DNA from: Halorubrum vacuolatum
Lineage (GTDB): Archaea; Halobacteriota; Halobacteria; Halobacteriales; Haloferacaceae
Direction: 5' to 3'
Length of the DNA stretch: 64,000 bases
Assembly: GCF_900188065.1 (NCBI RefSeq)
Contig: NZ_FZNQ01000015.1
Coordinates: 1-64,000, forward strand
Shown here: in pieces, positions 19,195 to 27,790 of the stretch
Numbering within the stretch: the first letter of the stretch is position 1
Layout of the letters: each line of letters starts with the position of its first letter
Program-made: the position numbers and the translations under genes
Notes under the pieces: model-generated
Databases searched by the model: none
What the model saw: the letters and a program-made list of their open reading frames with translations, nothing else
What the model was told of the DNA's origin: nothing

Positions 19195-20337
19195 ATGAAT
19201 ATCGCTGATATCGCGGTGCCGGAATACGTCGAGGTCGACGTCGACGAACGGCTCGCTAAGGTTCGGTCTATCTTCGAGCGGGAAAATCCAAAGGGCGTCG
19301 TCGTCACCGAGGACGGCGAGTACGCCGGCGTTGTCGGTGAGAAACAGCTCCTCCGATCCCGAATGGAGGATGACACCAAGGTCTCCGTCGTGATGAAAAC
19401 CGCGCCGTCCGTGAGCCGTCACGAGCACGTCCGTGAAACGGCCCGTCTACTCGTCGAGGGCGATGTGAAGATCGCCCCCGTCTACGAGGGTGAGAAGCTC
19501 TACGGGATCATCACCGTCGATGCCATCCTGCAGGCGGTCCTCGACAGCCTCGATGCGATCACCGTCGATCAGGTCGCGACCGAGGACGTCATCGGCATCA
19601 ATCAAAAGGATCGCGTTGGACAGGCGATCAACCGGCTCCGCGAGAACGGCGTCTCACGGCTTCCCGTGCTCAACGACGACGGCCGGCTCACCGGCGTCGT
19701 CACCACCAACGACATCGTCGAGTTCGTCGTCCGCGATCAGGAGCGACAGGGTAGCGGCGACCGCGCAGGCGACATCGATCGGATGCTCGACCTTCCCGTC
19801 TACGACATTATGACGAGCCCAGCCATCACGGCGACCGCCGGCGAGACCGCACAGCGCGTCGTCGAGCGGATGTTCGAAAACAACCTCTCGGGACTCGTCG
19901 TCACGCCCGACGGCGACGACGGGATCGTCGCCGGGATCGTGACGAAGACCGACGTGCTCCGGGCGCTCACGTTCACCGAACAGGAATCGATGGACGTCCA
20001 GATCACCAACGTCGACCTCCTCGATACGACGAGCCGGGAGCATATCGTCGAATCCATCGAGCAGGTCGCCGACAAGTACGCCGCGATGCAGGTGATGCAC
20101 GCACACGTCCGGTTCCACCAACACAAGGAGAAACTCCGCGGCACGCCGCTTATCCAGTGTCAGATTCGGCTCAGAACGAACGAGGGGCAGGTCGCGGGAT
20201 CCGGGGAGGGATACGGCTCCGAGCACGCCTTCCACGTCGCACTCGACAAGCTCGAACGCAACGTCCTCGAAATAAAGGGAATCAGGGCGGACGAGGAGTA
20301 CCGCGGCCAACTCCTCAGAAAGCTCGGCGACCTGTAA
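19195..20337 (+). CDS. Four-CBS-domain protein with C-terminal HPF/RaiA-like domain
   Basis: A 380-residue protein. Residues 1-60, 65-120, 122-180 and 200-265 each look like a CBS motif, with repeated 'V.VVTEDGEYAGVVGEKQL', 'LYGIITVDAIL', 'LTGVVTTNDIVEF' and 'VAGIVTKTDVLRAL' ends. CBS pairs usually bind adenine nucleotides. The last 110 residues ('HIVESIEQVADKYAAMQVMHAHVRFHQ' onward, including 'AFHVALDKLERNVLEIKG') resemble the ribosome-hibernation factor HPF/RaiA fold. The inferred role is nucleotide-responsive control of ribosome hibernation. The fold assignment of the tail is by eye. Confidence 0.75.
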   Translation: MNIADIAVPEYVEVDVDERLAKVRSIFERENPKGVVVTEDGEYAGVVGEKQLLRSRMEDDTKVSVVMKTAPSVSRHEHVRETARLLVEGDVKIAPVYEGEKLYGIITVDAILQAVLDSLDAITVDQVATEDVIGINQKDRVGQAINRLRENGVSRLPVLNDDGRLTGVVTTNDIVEFVVRDQERQGSGDRAGDIDRMLDLPVYDIMTSPAITATAGETAQRVVERMFENNLSGLVVTPDGDDGIVAGIVTKTDVLRALTFTEQESMDVQITNVDLLDTTSREHIVESIEQVADKYAAMQVMHAHVRFHQHKEKLRGTPLIQCQIRLRTNEGQVAGSGEGYGSEHAFHVALDKLERNVLEIKGIRADEEYRGQLLRKLGDL

Positions 20338-20339
20338 CC

Positions 20340-20725
20340 GACCCCTGCCTACTTCGCTCGGTCTGACGACCTCGCTCGTTGAGGGAGGGGCTTTGATGTG
20401 GGACTCGCCGTCAGTTGTCGCCGGGGAGGAAGGTCGTTCCTCGCCCGTACCGAACGACCTTCGGGGTCGGCGTCCCCACCATTCGGGGCCGGGCTACTGC
20501 GGCCCGTGATACCGGCGACTTGTGCGACGGTATCACTAGTTAATTGTAGGGCGGCCTCCCGAAAAAGTGTATCGGATAGCGAGTCGGCTGGCAGAAACCA
20601 CAGTGTCTGTTTCCCATCATGTCGGTTTCCTCCCCGGCCTACTCGCATCGTGCTTCCGACCAGTCGGAAGCCCTCGCTCCTTGAGGCCGGGGGCTCCACC
20701 TCGAAAGATGCCGAGACCCGAGCGA
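20340..20725 (-). mobile_element. tnpB-less relic or miniature derivative of an IS200/IS605 (IS1341-type) element
   Basis: Both ends match the intact element at 38.7-40.3 kb. The right-end side shares CCTACTTCGCTC, CGCTCGTTGAGGG and GGGGCTTTGATGTGG. The left-end side shares GTCGGTTTCCTC, GCCTACTCGC/ACCTACTCGC, CTCGCTCCTTGAGG and GGCTCCACCT. Between them only about the last 40 codons of tnpB seem to survive, in decayed form: 'SPAPNGGDADPEGR' against 'SPNSRNGDAPVNVR'. The rest of tnpB is gone. It lies three bases after the CBS-protein stop, in a 474-base gap that holds no gene. Confidence 0.72.
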
Positions 20726-20811
20726 TCGCCTGAGAATCCGGCACCCCGTCGTCGCCACCCGTCGGTCGACGGCGGTGTCGTCGGTCAGGTATGTACCGTC
20801 CGAAAGGTCGA

Positions 20812-21549
20812 TCAGGGCGCTGCGCCGTCGGTCAACCCGTCCTCGACGATCCGAAATCCGGCGCTGTCACCGGCGGCTTTCGATCGATGTTTTTCGAGGG
20901 TCGCCCGGCGGTTTCCGCCACGATAGCGGTCGACACGCAGGATCGTTCCCGTCCAGTGTTCGAGCGTGTTGCCGCCGAGTCCACGGACCCGGTCCGCGTC
21001 AGGGTCGGTGAACACCTGATTGGTGATGACGACCGCGAGGTCGTACCGCCTCGCCAACGAGAGGAGATGGGTTACCTGCCGCGTGACGGCACGCAGCGAG
21101 TCCCCGCCCTCGACGTCGTCGGCGCGTTCCAGCCGATAGAAGCCGGTCGCGGAGTCGAGGACGATCAGGTCCACCTGCGTCGCGAGCTCCTCGGCGTCCC
21201 GGACCGCCTCCCGCTGGTCATCGAAGTCGTACGCCTCGGTGATGATCAACCGTCCGGCGATCGTCTCGATCGAGTCCTCGCCGTTCCCGACCGCATCATC
21301 GCCCCCGGCGGTCCGGTTTTCATCGACGCGGGCGGCCGCCAGTTGACGGAACCGCTCGATCGAGAGCCCTTCGGTGTCGATATATAGCACGCGACCGCCG
21401 GAAGCGGCGACTTCGACGGCCGCGGCCAGCGCGAGGTTCGTCTTGCCCGCCGCCGGGGGGCCGTATAACTGGGTGACGACACCGCGTTCGAACCCCCCGC
21501 CGAGGAGGTCATCGACCGAGGGACAGCCGGTCGGAATGGGATCGCTCAC
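20812..21549 (-). CDS. radB: DNA repair and recombination protein RadB
   Basis: RecA-family paralogue of RadA that modulates archaeal homologous recombination. The 245 residues contain 'IPTGCPSVDDLLGGGFERG', Walker A 'GPPAAGKT', 'VLYIDTEGLSIERF' and Walker B-like 'DLIVLDSATGF', then 'VVITNQVFTD' and 'LGGNTLEHW'. There is no N-terminal HhH domain, which fits RadB rather than RadA. A GTG start at 21549 is chosen because a TATA box lies 26-32 bases upstream and RadB proteins begin at this point; the ATG at 21633 would add 28 residues unlike the family. Confidence 0.92.
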   Translation of the reverse strand: MSDPIPTGCPSVDDLLGGGFERGVVTQLYGPPAAGKTNLALAAAVEVAASGGRVLYIDTEGLSIERFRQLAAARVDENRTAGGDDAVGNGEDSIETIAGRLIITEAYDFDDQREAVRDAEELATQVDLIVLDSATGFYRLERADDVEGGDSLRAVTRQVTHLLSLARRYDLAVVITNQVFTDPDADRVRGLGGNTLEHWTGTILRVDRYRGGNRRATLEKHRSKAAGDSAGFRIVEDGLTDGAAP

Positions 21550-21574
21550 TATCGCATGTTTGTCCCGTCCGGTA

Positions 21575-21581
21575 GATAAAG
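21575..21581 (-). promoter_or_regulatory. TATA box of radB
   Basis: The minus strand reads CTTTATC here, 26-32 bases before the GTG at 21549. This spacing points to a leaderless radB transcript and decides the start codon. Confidence 0.6.
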
Positions 21582-21708
21582 AATCCGTCCGAACGCGGCG
21601 GGCATGTTCGTGAGATCGGTGCCTGACACGCATTTCGTCGGCCAGGACTCGGTGTGCTATCGGACGGTCAAAAACGGTGATGCGGTGGATTCGAAGCGAG
21701 GAGGTCGA

Positions 21709-23004
21709 TCAGTTCTCGACCTCGACGGTTTCTTGGACCTCGAAGACACCGTCGACGACCCGGGAAATGTCGTAGGACGCGGAGGCGACGTCGCCGTTGT
21801 CGTCGAAGATGACCTCGGACGCCGCGCCCTGATACTCGATCTCCTCGCCGGCCGCGGCGAGTTCGACCCCCTCCGCGAGGTTTTCGGGGGTGATGAGTTC
21901 ACCGCCGGGGTCGGTTACGGGACGGATCGCATCGCGGATCGCGGTCCCGTCGTTGTCGCCGGCCGCGGCGTTCGCGAGCACGAGCGTCGCGGCTGCGTCG
22001 TACGCCTCCGCGTTGAAGACACCGGCGGAGTCGCCCCACTCCGCCTCGTACGACTCCCGGAAGAATTCGACTCCCGGTCCGGCCGCAGCGGGTGCGGTCG
22101 CCCAGACGTTCTCCATGTCGTCGCCGACCTCACCGGGGAGGTCGTCGTCGATGAGTCCGTCCGTAACGAGGATCGGGAGGTCGACGTCGTCCTGGAAGCC
22201 GTCATAGTAGTCACGGAACAGCTGGATCCCCGACTGCGGGAAGCCGATGACGAAGAGCAAGTCCGGGTCGTCATCGAGCGCGTTCTCCAACTGCGAGCTG
22301 TAGGAGGGCTGTTCGGGTTCGAAGGAGACGCGATTCAGTGCTTCACCACCGTTCCCCTCGAACGCGTCCACGAACGCCGCCTCAAGCGCCTGTCCGTAGT
22401 CGTCGTTTAAATAGAGCGTCCCGGCCGTCTCCGCACCGAACTCGTCCATCGCGAAGTCCGCGGCGACCGGTCCCTGAAGCGCATCGGAGATGGCGGTCCG
22501 GAAGATGTAGCCGTCGTCATCGAGGTCGGTGATCGCCGGCGAGGTCGACGATGGCGACATCCCCACCACCTGATTTGGAATGAACGATTGCCGGGTCACC
22601 TGCAGGGTCACGTTCGAGGCGGCCGCCCCGACGATCGCCGGATAGCCGGCATCGACGAGCGAGTCGGCCTCGCTGATCCCGGCCTGCGGGTCGGTCTGGG
22701 TGTCGCCGGTCGCGAAGTCGAGGTTGAAATCCACTTCGCCGTCGAGTTGCCGGGCGACGAGTCGGGCACCATCCCTGATCCCAACCCCGAGCGAGCCGAG
22801 ATCGCCCGTCTCCGGCATCAGGATGCCGACCATGATGTCGCGGAGATCGTCGTCGCCGTCGTCCGCCGCATCATCCGCGCCGTCGTCCTCTTCGACCCCC
22901 TCGTCGCCGCCGAGGCAGCCGGCTATCGATGCGGCCCCGACGCCTGCGCCGGCCGCAAGGAACTTCCGCCGATCGATTCGTTGGGTATCGGTATCACGCG
23001 ACAT
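21709..23004 (-). CDS. Branched-chain amino acid-type ABC substrate-binding lipoprotein, orphan
   Basis: A 431-residue periplasmic-binding protein of the LivJ/type I fold. The N-terminus has a twin-arginine signal 'RRKFLAAGAGVGAASIAG' followed by the lipobox cysteine, so it is probably a Tat-exported lipoprotein. The acidic linker 'DDGADDAADDGDDD' is typical of haloarchaea. The mature part begins 'IMVGILMPETGDLGSLG'. No permease or ATPase is adjacent, so it may feed another transporter or act as a sensor. A TATA element at 23028-23036 is 24-32 bases before the ATG. Ligand unknown. Confidence 0.87.
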   Translation of the reverse strand: MSRDTDTQRIDRRKFLAAGAGVGAASIAGCLGGDEGVEEDDGADDAADDGDDDLRDIMVGILMPETGDLGSLGVGIRDGARLVARQLDGEVDFNLDFATGDTQTDPQAGISEADSLVDAGYPAIVGAAASNVTLQVTRQSFIPNQVVGMSPSSTSPAITDLDDDGYIFRTAISDALQGPVAADFAMDEFGAETAGTLYLNDDYGQALEAAFVDAFEGNGGEALNRVSFEPEQPSYSSQLENALDDDPDLLFVIGFPQSGIQLFRDYYDGFQDDVDLPILVTDGLIDDDLPGEVGDDMENVWATAPAAAGPGVEFFRESYEAEWGDSAGVFNAEAYDAAATLVLANAAAGDNDGTAIRDAIRPVTDPGGELITPENLAEGVELAAAGEEIEYQGAASEVIFDDNGDVASASYDISRVVDGVFEVQETVEVEN

Positions 23005-23163
23005 GGGCGCTTAGAGACGACGGTTAGGTATAAATATGCCGTCTGTTCGTGCTGTGATGGCTCCCACCTCGCGAAAAATAAGCACGACTGGAGCGTTCAG
23101 AGGCCTCAAAACGGGATAAGGGATCGATCGAACACGCCCAATGCGTCTCGCGCACCGAGGCCG

Positions 23164-25338
23164 TCAGAACTGCTCGGCGACGGCGTCGACGATGGCGTCC
23201 TCGACGGCGTCGCGCTCGCCGGCGAGGAACTCGATCTTGCCCTCGCGAACGCCGGCGGTGGCGATCTTCGCCTTCGGTACCTCCTCGGCTGCCCGGTCGG
23301 CAACCTCGCGGATCGAGAGGTCCGCGGTCGCCCGCACGTACAACTCGTCGGTGCCGATCCCGACCGTCGCGAACGGCTCGCCGTTCGCGTGACGGCGGTG
23401 GAGGTCGCTCAAGAGCAGGACGGTCGGTGGGAAGTCGAACCGGTGAGTGTACTGGTCGGTGTCGAGGACGGCGAACTCGACGCCGTCTTTGGACTCCGAG
23501 ACGATGTTCTCGGTCGCCGTCTCGACCTCCGTCTGCAGTTTCTCACGGAACTGCTCGGAGATGTGTGCAGCGAGGTCGCCGCCGTCTTCGAACAGCAGGT
23601 CGGTCACAAGTTCGCGTTTGTCCTGATACGACTGGTAGTACGCCTCCAGCGCGATCGCCTCACGAAGCTCGGCGATCCGTTCGACATCGTAGCCGGCGTC
23701 ATGGGCCAGATCGACGTATCGCTCCGGCGCGCCCTCCCAGTAGCTCACCGCCGGGAGGTGATGGAGGTCCGCACGTACCTCGTCGTTGACCGCGGAGGCC
23801 ATCGACGCGGCGAGCGCCGCCGTCGAGAGGTCGTCATCGACCGCGGCGAGCTCCGGGGAGACGAGCGTCTCGACGGCGTCGCGGGTTTCGGGGTCCGCCA
23901 CCGCGGCGTCGATGACGATGGCGTCGGCCCCGTACACCGACAACAGGCCCAACCCGTCAGCCGATTCGACCGTCGAACCGGTCCCGAGGAGCACGAACAG
24001 CGGCAGCTTCTCGTCGTGTCGGTCGCGGTCCTGCAGCATCCGGGTGACGTCGTTCGTCGCCGCGTCCATCCCGTAGACCGGGTCCTCAAGCGGCCGACGG
24101 GTGAAGTAGTGATACTCGGCGTCGGTTTTCGCGTGTTCGTTCCGGATCAGCGGCAGCGTCGCGCGCTCGACCGCCGCCCCGGCCACGTAGCCGTCGGCGG
24201 TCGCGGGATGTCGGACGACGATAGGGCGCGATTCCAACACCGCCCGGCGGATCGCCTCCGCGGCGTCGAGAAGTCCCTCACCGAGTTCGGCGACGGCCTC
24301 GTCGCCCGCGAGCGGCTGCAGGCCCTCCGGACGTGCCTCGTCCGCGAGCGCATCCGCGAGACGCGTGTGGACCGTGTCGGCCTCCTCGCCATCGAGCAGG
24401 ACGAGACCCTCGGTTTCGAGTTGGATCTCGCCGCGGCGGCTCTCGACCTCGCCGGTGATACGGACGACATCGCCGACGACGACGTCTGGATACGCGCGAA
24501 CGCCCGCCTCGACGAACGCTGCCACATCGACGACGCCGGTCTCGTCGCGGATTTCGAAGATGGTCGGGCCGCCCGTCTGTCTCACGCTCACGACTTCACC
24601 TTCGATGCGGACTGCGTCCCCCACCCGCTCGGAAAGCGTCTCGATGGCCGCGCGCTCCGTGACCGTTGCATCCGCGTGTGAGCTATCGGCGTCCGCTGAC
24701 TCCTCAACAGCATCGACAGGCACTTCCGGTTCGACCGCCCCCTCTGCGTCGACCGACTCCACCGGATCGACTTCCCCGATCGAGTCGGCCGACTCCGCCG
24801 GGTCGACTTCCTCGATCGAGTCGGTCGACTCCGCCGGTTCGGTTTCCACGATCGGTTCGGCGGCTTCTGTCCCCTCGGCCGCAGCCGGTTCACCGTTTTC
24901 GGACGTCGTCGTCTCCGGCTTCGAATCGTCCTCGGCTTCCTCCGGCTCGGTGGCCTCCTGGACCGGGTTGCGGTCGACGTCGCCGTCCTGTATCAACACG
25001 CCGCGGAACTCCCGTTCGGCCTGGCGGATCGACCACGTCAGGTCGATGTTCCCGTTGTCGCGGACGCCTTTGACCTGCACGAACACGTCATCGCCCGGCT
25101 CCCAATCGAGGCTTTCGAGGCGACGATCGATCTCCGAACGGTGGAGCAGACCGGTCACCCCGGGGGCGACATCGATGAACACGCCGAACTCCGCGTAGCC
25201 GTCGACAGTGCCGCGGTAGAAGCGATTCGGTACGAGCTGATGCGGGGAATCCCCGCGGAAGTCGAATACGACGTCCTCCTCGTGTGAGCTACAGATGTGC
25301 CCGTCGACGGGGACGCCACAGATGAGACACGATCCCAT
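23164..25338 (-). CDS. S1/OB-fold protein with degenerate DHH (RecJ-like) domain
   Basis: A 724-residue protein. It starts with a zinc finger-like 'CLICGVPVDGHICSSH', then an S1 domain ('GTVDGYAEFGVFIDVAPGVTGLLH', about 30-105), an acidic Glu/Ser/Asp/Val-rich linker with near-repeats of 'ESTDSIEEVDPA' (about 115-225), an OB-fold ('RIEGEVVSVRQTGGPTIFEIRD', about 235-310) and a DHH/RecJ-like core. The core lacks the metal motifs: the DHD site reads 'RHPATADGY' and the DHH site 'IDAAVADP'. Nuclease activity is therefore doubtful and a nucleic-acid-binding role is more likely. The second in-frame ATG is used because TTTTAAGC at 25361-25368 suits a leaderless start there. Confidence 0.8.
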   Translation of the reverse strand: MGSCLICGVPVDGHICSSHEEDVVFDFRGDSPHQLVPNRFYRGTVDGYAEFGVFIDVAPGVTGLLHRSEIDRRLESLDWEPGDDVFVQVKGVRDNGNIDLTWSIRQAEREFRGVLIQDGDVDRNPVQEATEPEEAEDDSKPETTTSENGEPAAAEGTEAAEPIVETEPAESTDSIEEVDPAESADSIGEVDPVESVDAEGAVEPEVPVDAVEESADADSSHADATVTERAAIETLSERVGDAVRIEGEVVSVRQTGGPTIFEIRDETGVVDVAAFVEAGVRAYPDVVVGDVVRITGEVESRRGEIQLETEGLVLLDGEEADTVHTRLADALADEARPEGLQPLAGDEAVAELGEGLLDAAEAIRRAVLESRPIVVRHPATADGYVAGAAVERATLPLIRNEHAKTDAEYHYFTRRPLEDPVYGMDAATNDVTRMLQDRDRHDEKLPLFVLLGTGSTVESADGLGLLSVYGADAIVIDAAVADPETRDAVETLVSPELAAVDDDLSTAALAASMASAVNDEVRADLHHLPAVSYWEGAPERYVDLAHDAGYDVERIAELREAIALEAYYQSYQDKRELVTDLLFEDGGDLAAHISEQFREKLQTEVETATENIVSESKDGVEFAVLDTDQYTHRFDFPPTVLLLSDLHRRHANGEPFATVGIGTDELYVRATADLSIREVADRAAEEVPKAKIATAGVREGKIEFLAGERDAVEDAIVDAVAEQF

Positions 25339-25402
25339 TTGCATATACCCAGTAGTTCACGCTTAAAACGGTTGTCGAAAGCCTGCCGAGACCGGCGGCC
25401 GA

Positions 25403-26017
25403 TCATCCAGCGAGGAGCGTCCGGGCCGCGGCGACGGCCCGATATCCCACCCCGTACCCGAGAAGCGCCGGCGGCGTGGCCGCGACCACGGCCCGGATCG
25501 TCGTCGTGGCGTGAACCGACCGAAGGCCGAGTATCAAAAGCAGGCCCGCGTAGATCGCACAGGCAAGTCGAAGCGCCGGGACCGGCGGTCCCGCCAACGC
25601 CATCGGGGCGCTCGCGTACGCGACCACCTGGACCGTCTCGCTGACCCCCCCGCGTTCACGGAACGTGATCCCCTCACCGTACTCGAGGCTCGCGAACAGC
25701 AGCGAGACCGTCGCAACCGCCGCCGTCAGGTGTAACCCGACGGGCGCGACGAGCGCGACGACGAGCAGCACCACGACGATCGCCGAGAGCGCAGGCGGCT
25801 CCGCGATGGAGGGAACGACGCTCGGATCCACCACCATCCAGCCGAGGACGTAGCACCCAGCGACGACCACCGCGAAGGTCAAGCCGGGCGCCTGATCCCC
25901 GGGACTGACCGCACGTTCAAAAAAGCGGGTCGGGCGGATCATCACCGCGACCCACGCGCGGAGCAACCCTCGCGGTCCGCGCTGTCGGCCGATCGCCCGA
26001 TTCGAGGGGGTTGCCAC
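25403..26017 (-). CDS. Yip1-family integral membrane protein
   Basis: About 204 residues. It begins with a short cytoplasmic stretch containing 'RPTRFFERAVSPGDQAPGLTFAVVVAG' and continues with five hydrophobic segments, the pattern of the haloarchaeal Yip1-domain membrane proteins. The open frame runs to 26314, but that extra part overlaps the divergent pilin-like gene and is proline/arginine-rich. I use the GTG at 26017, with a TATA element (26038-26045) 21-28 bases upstream. Function unknown. Confidence 0.7.
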   Translation of the reverse strand: MATPSNRAIGRQRGPRGLLRAWVAVMIRPTRFFERAVSPGDQAPGLTFAVVVAGCYVLGWMVVDPSVVPSIAEPPALSAIVVVLLVVALVAPVGLHLTAAVATVSLLFASLEYGEGITFRERGGVSETVQVVAYASAPMALAGPPVPALRLACAIYAGLLLILGLRSVHATTTIRAVVAATPPALLGYGVGYRAVAAARTLLAG

Positions 26018-26037
26018 ATTCGGGGTTCGGACGGGGA

Positions 26038-26111
26038 GAATAACGGCGTTCCGGTTCAGGCGCGACGCCAAATTATCAGAGATGAGTGTTTGACCGAAAG
26101 CGGTTATATAT
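26038..26111. promoter_or_regulatory. Divergent promoter region between Yip1 and pilin-like genes
   Basis: CGTTATTC on the minus strand (26038-26045) serves the leftward gene, and TTATATAT (26104-26111) serves the rightward gene, 22-29 bases before its ATG at 26133. Both transcripts are predicted to be leaderless. Confidence 0.55.
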
Positions 26112-26132
26112 GCGCGAGTGAACGGCCACTGG

Positions 26133-26588
26133 ATGAGCCGCTTCCGAGACGACCGACGGGGGTTTACGCCGATGGCGGGCACGGGCCTGTTGATCGGCGT
26201 CGTCGTCCTTCTTCTGGCGGTCGTCGGGGCGGCGGTGTTCGGGTTCATCGACGGGGTCGCCCCGCCCGAGGCGGAGATGGAGATCGATGCCGGCGGGGGT
26301 GAGGTGACCATCACCTACCTCGCGGGCGAGCCGATCCGTGCCGATGAACTGTACGTGCGCGGGGACGACCCGGACGATGGGGTTCAGTTCGGGGGATGGC
26401 CGGCCGACGGACTCGTGGAGCCCGGTGACCGGATCACCGTGGAGGGGGCGACCGGCAACGAGGAGGTCGAGGTCGTCTGGAACCCCGCAGCCTTCGACCG
26501 GCAAAAGACCCTCGAGTCGTACGACCCGGACGAAGCGGAGCTGGAAGGATGGGAGGAGGACCCCTTCAATGAGGGATTCGACGGCTGA
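26133..26588 (+). CDS. Type IV pilin-like protein
   Basis: A 151-residue protein with a charged N-terminus 'SRFRDDRRG' followed by 'FTPMAGTGLL' and a hydrophobic helix 'IGVVVLLLAVVGAAVFGF'. This resembles the class III prepilin signal of haloarchaeal pilins, where a PibD-type peptidase would cut before the hydrophobic stretch. The conserved proline after the cut site is present. The rest is acidic beta-rich sequence. The upstream GTG (26118) is rejected because the TATA box fits the ATG at 26133. Whether it is assembled into a pilus is unknown. Confidence 0.7.
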   Translation: MSRFRDDRRGFTPMAGTGLLIGVVVLLLAVVGAAVFGFIDGVAPPEAEMEIDAGGGEVTITYLAGEPIRADELYVRGDDPDDGVQFGGWPADGLVEPGDRITVEGATGNEEVEVVWNPAAFDRQKTLESYDPDEAELEGWEEDPFNEGFDG

Positions 26589-26598
26589 GCGACCGGAA

Positions 26599-26652
26599 CG
26601 ACGATCTCACCGGAGCGTGACCCACCGACGATCTCACCGGAGCGTGACCCAC
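26599..26652. repeat. Perfect 27-bp tandem duplication at the end of a Gfo/Idh gene
   Basis: Two identical 27-base units (26599-26625 and 26626-26652) stand head to tail; both contain GATCTCACCGGAGCGTGACC. The second unit includes the last codons and stop of the leftward oxidoreductase gene. Because 27 is divisible by three, the same 'WVTLR-stop' ending is repeated in frame downstream of the stop. Confidence 0.95.
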
Positions 26653-27767
26653 TCGTCACGCGCGTCGGACCGTTCTATCGCCTCAAGTACGCGCTGAACC
26701 TCGTACGCCTCCTCGAAGGAGGGTGAGAACTCGTCACCCTCCGCGACCGCCATCAAGAACTCGTAGTTCTCGTGGACGAACGTGTGTTCCCAGCCGAGGA
26801 CGTGGCCGGGCGGCCACCAGCGATCGACGTACGGGTCGTCCTCGTCGGTGACGAGCATCGTCTCGTAGCCACGGCCGCCATCCCGCAGGAGTTCCAGTTC
26901 GTTGAGCCGTTCCAGTGAGAACCGAAGGCTTCCGTCCGATCCGTGGACCTCGATCGTGTGATCGTTTTTATGTCCCGTGGCGAACCGGGAGGCCTCGAAG
27001 CTCCCCATCGCGCCGGATTCGTAGGCGAACTGGGCGGTGTAGGCATCATCGACGGTGACGTCCCGATGTTCTACCACGTTGCCGGCGTCGTCATACACCG
27101 GGCGTTCGTCGACGAAGGTTCGGAGATGCCCGGAGACCCGCTCGATATCGCCGACCGCGTCGCCGACGAGGAACGACGCGAGATCGACCGTGTGTGCCCC
27201 CAGGTCCCCCAGCGCACCGGACCCGGCGAGGTCGGCATCCATCCGCCACGCCCACGGCGCCTCCGGGTCGACGAGCCAGTCCTGCAGGTAGCGACCCCGA
27301 ACCTGTCTGATCTCGCCGAGTTCTCCCGCCGCGATCAGCTCGCGTGCATAGCGGATCGCGGGGACGAATCGATAATTGAACGCACAGCCGGCGGGAACGT
27401 CGGCGTCCGCGGCGGCCGCGCGCATCGTCTCCGCGCCGTCGAGCGTCGGCGCGAGCGGCTTCTCACAGAGCACCGGAACACCGGCCTCCAGCGCGGTCAC
27501 GGACGGCTCGACGTGGAGGTGGTTCGGCCCGAGGTTGTAGAACACGTCGACCTCGTCGATGGCGGCCTCCCAGTCGGTCGCCGTGTTGGCGAAGCCGAAT
27601 CGGTCGGCCGCCGACGCGAGCGCTTCCTCGTCGCGTCCGATGAGCGTGTGTCGCGCAACGGTCGGTGCGTCGGGGAAGAACATCGGCAGCCGCGCCAGCG
27701 CGTTCGCGTGTGCCTTCCCCATGAATCGATACCCCAAAACGCCGATCTTCAGCGGTGTGTCAGTCAT
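26634..27767 (-). CDS. Gfo/Idh/MocA-family NAD(P)-dependent oxidoreductase
   Basis: A 377-residue sugar or polyol dehydrogenase. The N-terminal Rossmann domain has 'KIGVLGYRFMGKAHANAL', followed by 'DVFYNLGPNHLHVEPSVTAL' and the catalytic motif 'VLCEKPLAPTLD'. The C-terminal alpha/beta domain contains 'RMDADLAGSGALGDLGAHTVDLASFLVG', which holds the conserved D-x3-H. It follows the sugar isomerase gene by 23 bases and is probably in one operon with it, suggesting catabolism of a sugar, uronate or inositol-type substrate. Confidence 0.9.
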   Translation of the reverse strand: MTDTPLKIGVLGYRFMGKAHANALARLPMFFPDAPTVARHTLIGRDEEALASAADRFGFANTATDWEAAIDEVDVFYNLGPNHLHVEPSVTALEAGVPVLCEKPLAPTLDGAETMRAAAADADVPAGCAFNYRFVPAIRYARELIAAGELGEIRQVRGRYLQDWLVDPEAPWAWRMDADLAGSGALGDLGAHTVDLASFLVGDAVGDIERVSGHLRTFVDERPVYDDAGNVVEHRDVTVDDAYTAQFAYESGAMGSFEASRFATGHKNDHTIEVHGSDGSLRFSLERLNELELLRDGGRGYETMLVTDEDDPYVDRWWPPGHVLGWEHTFVHENYEFLMAVAEGDEFSPSFEEAYEVQRVLEAIERSDARDEWVTLR

Positions 27768-27790
27768 GATGAATTCTGCTTAAATCCCGT

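Noticed and set aside
22588-24681. 697-codon plus-strand frame across two minus-strand genes
   Set aside because: It covers parts of the binding lipoprotein and the DHH-like gene in antisense, and its protein has no recognisable domain.
26599-26652. Duplicated 27-mer as the beginning of a CRISPR array
   Set aside because: The two units are directly adjacent with no spacer and coincide with a gene end.
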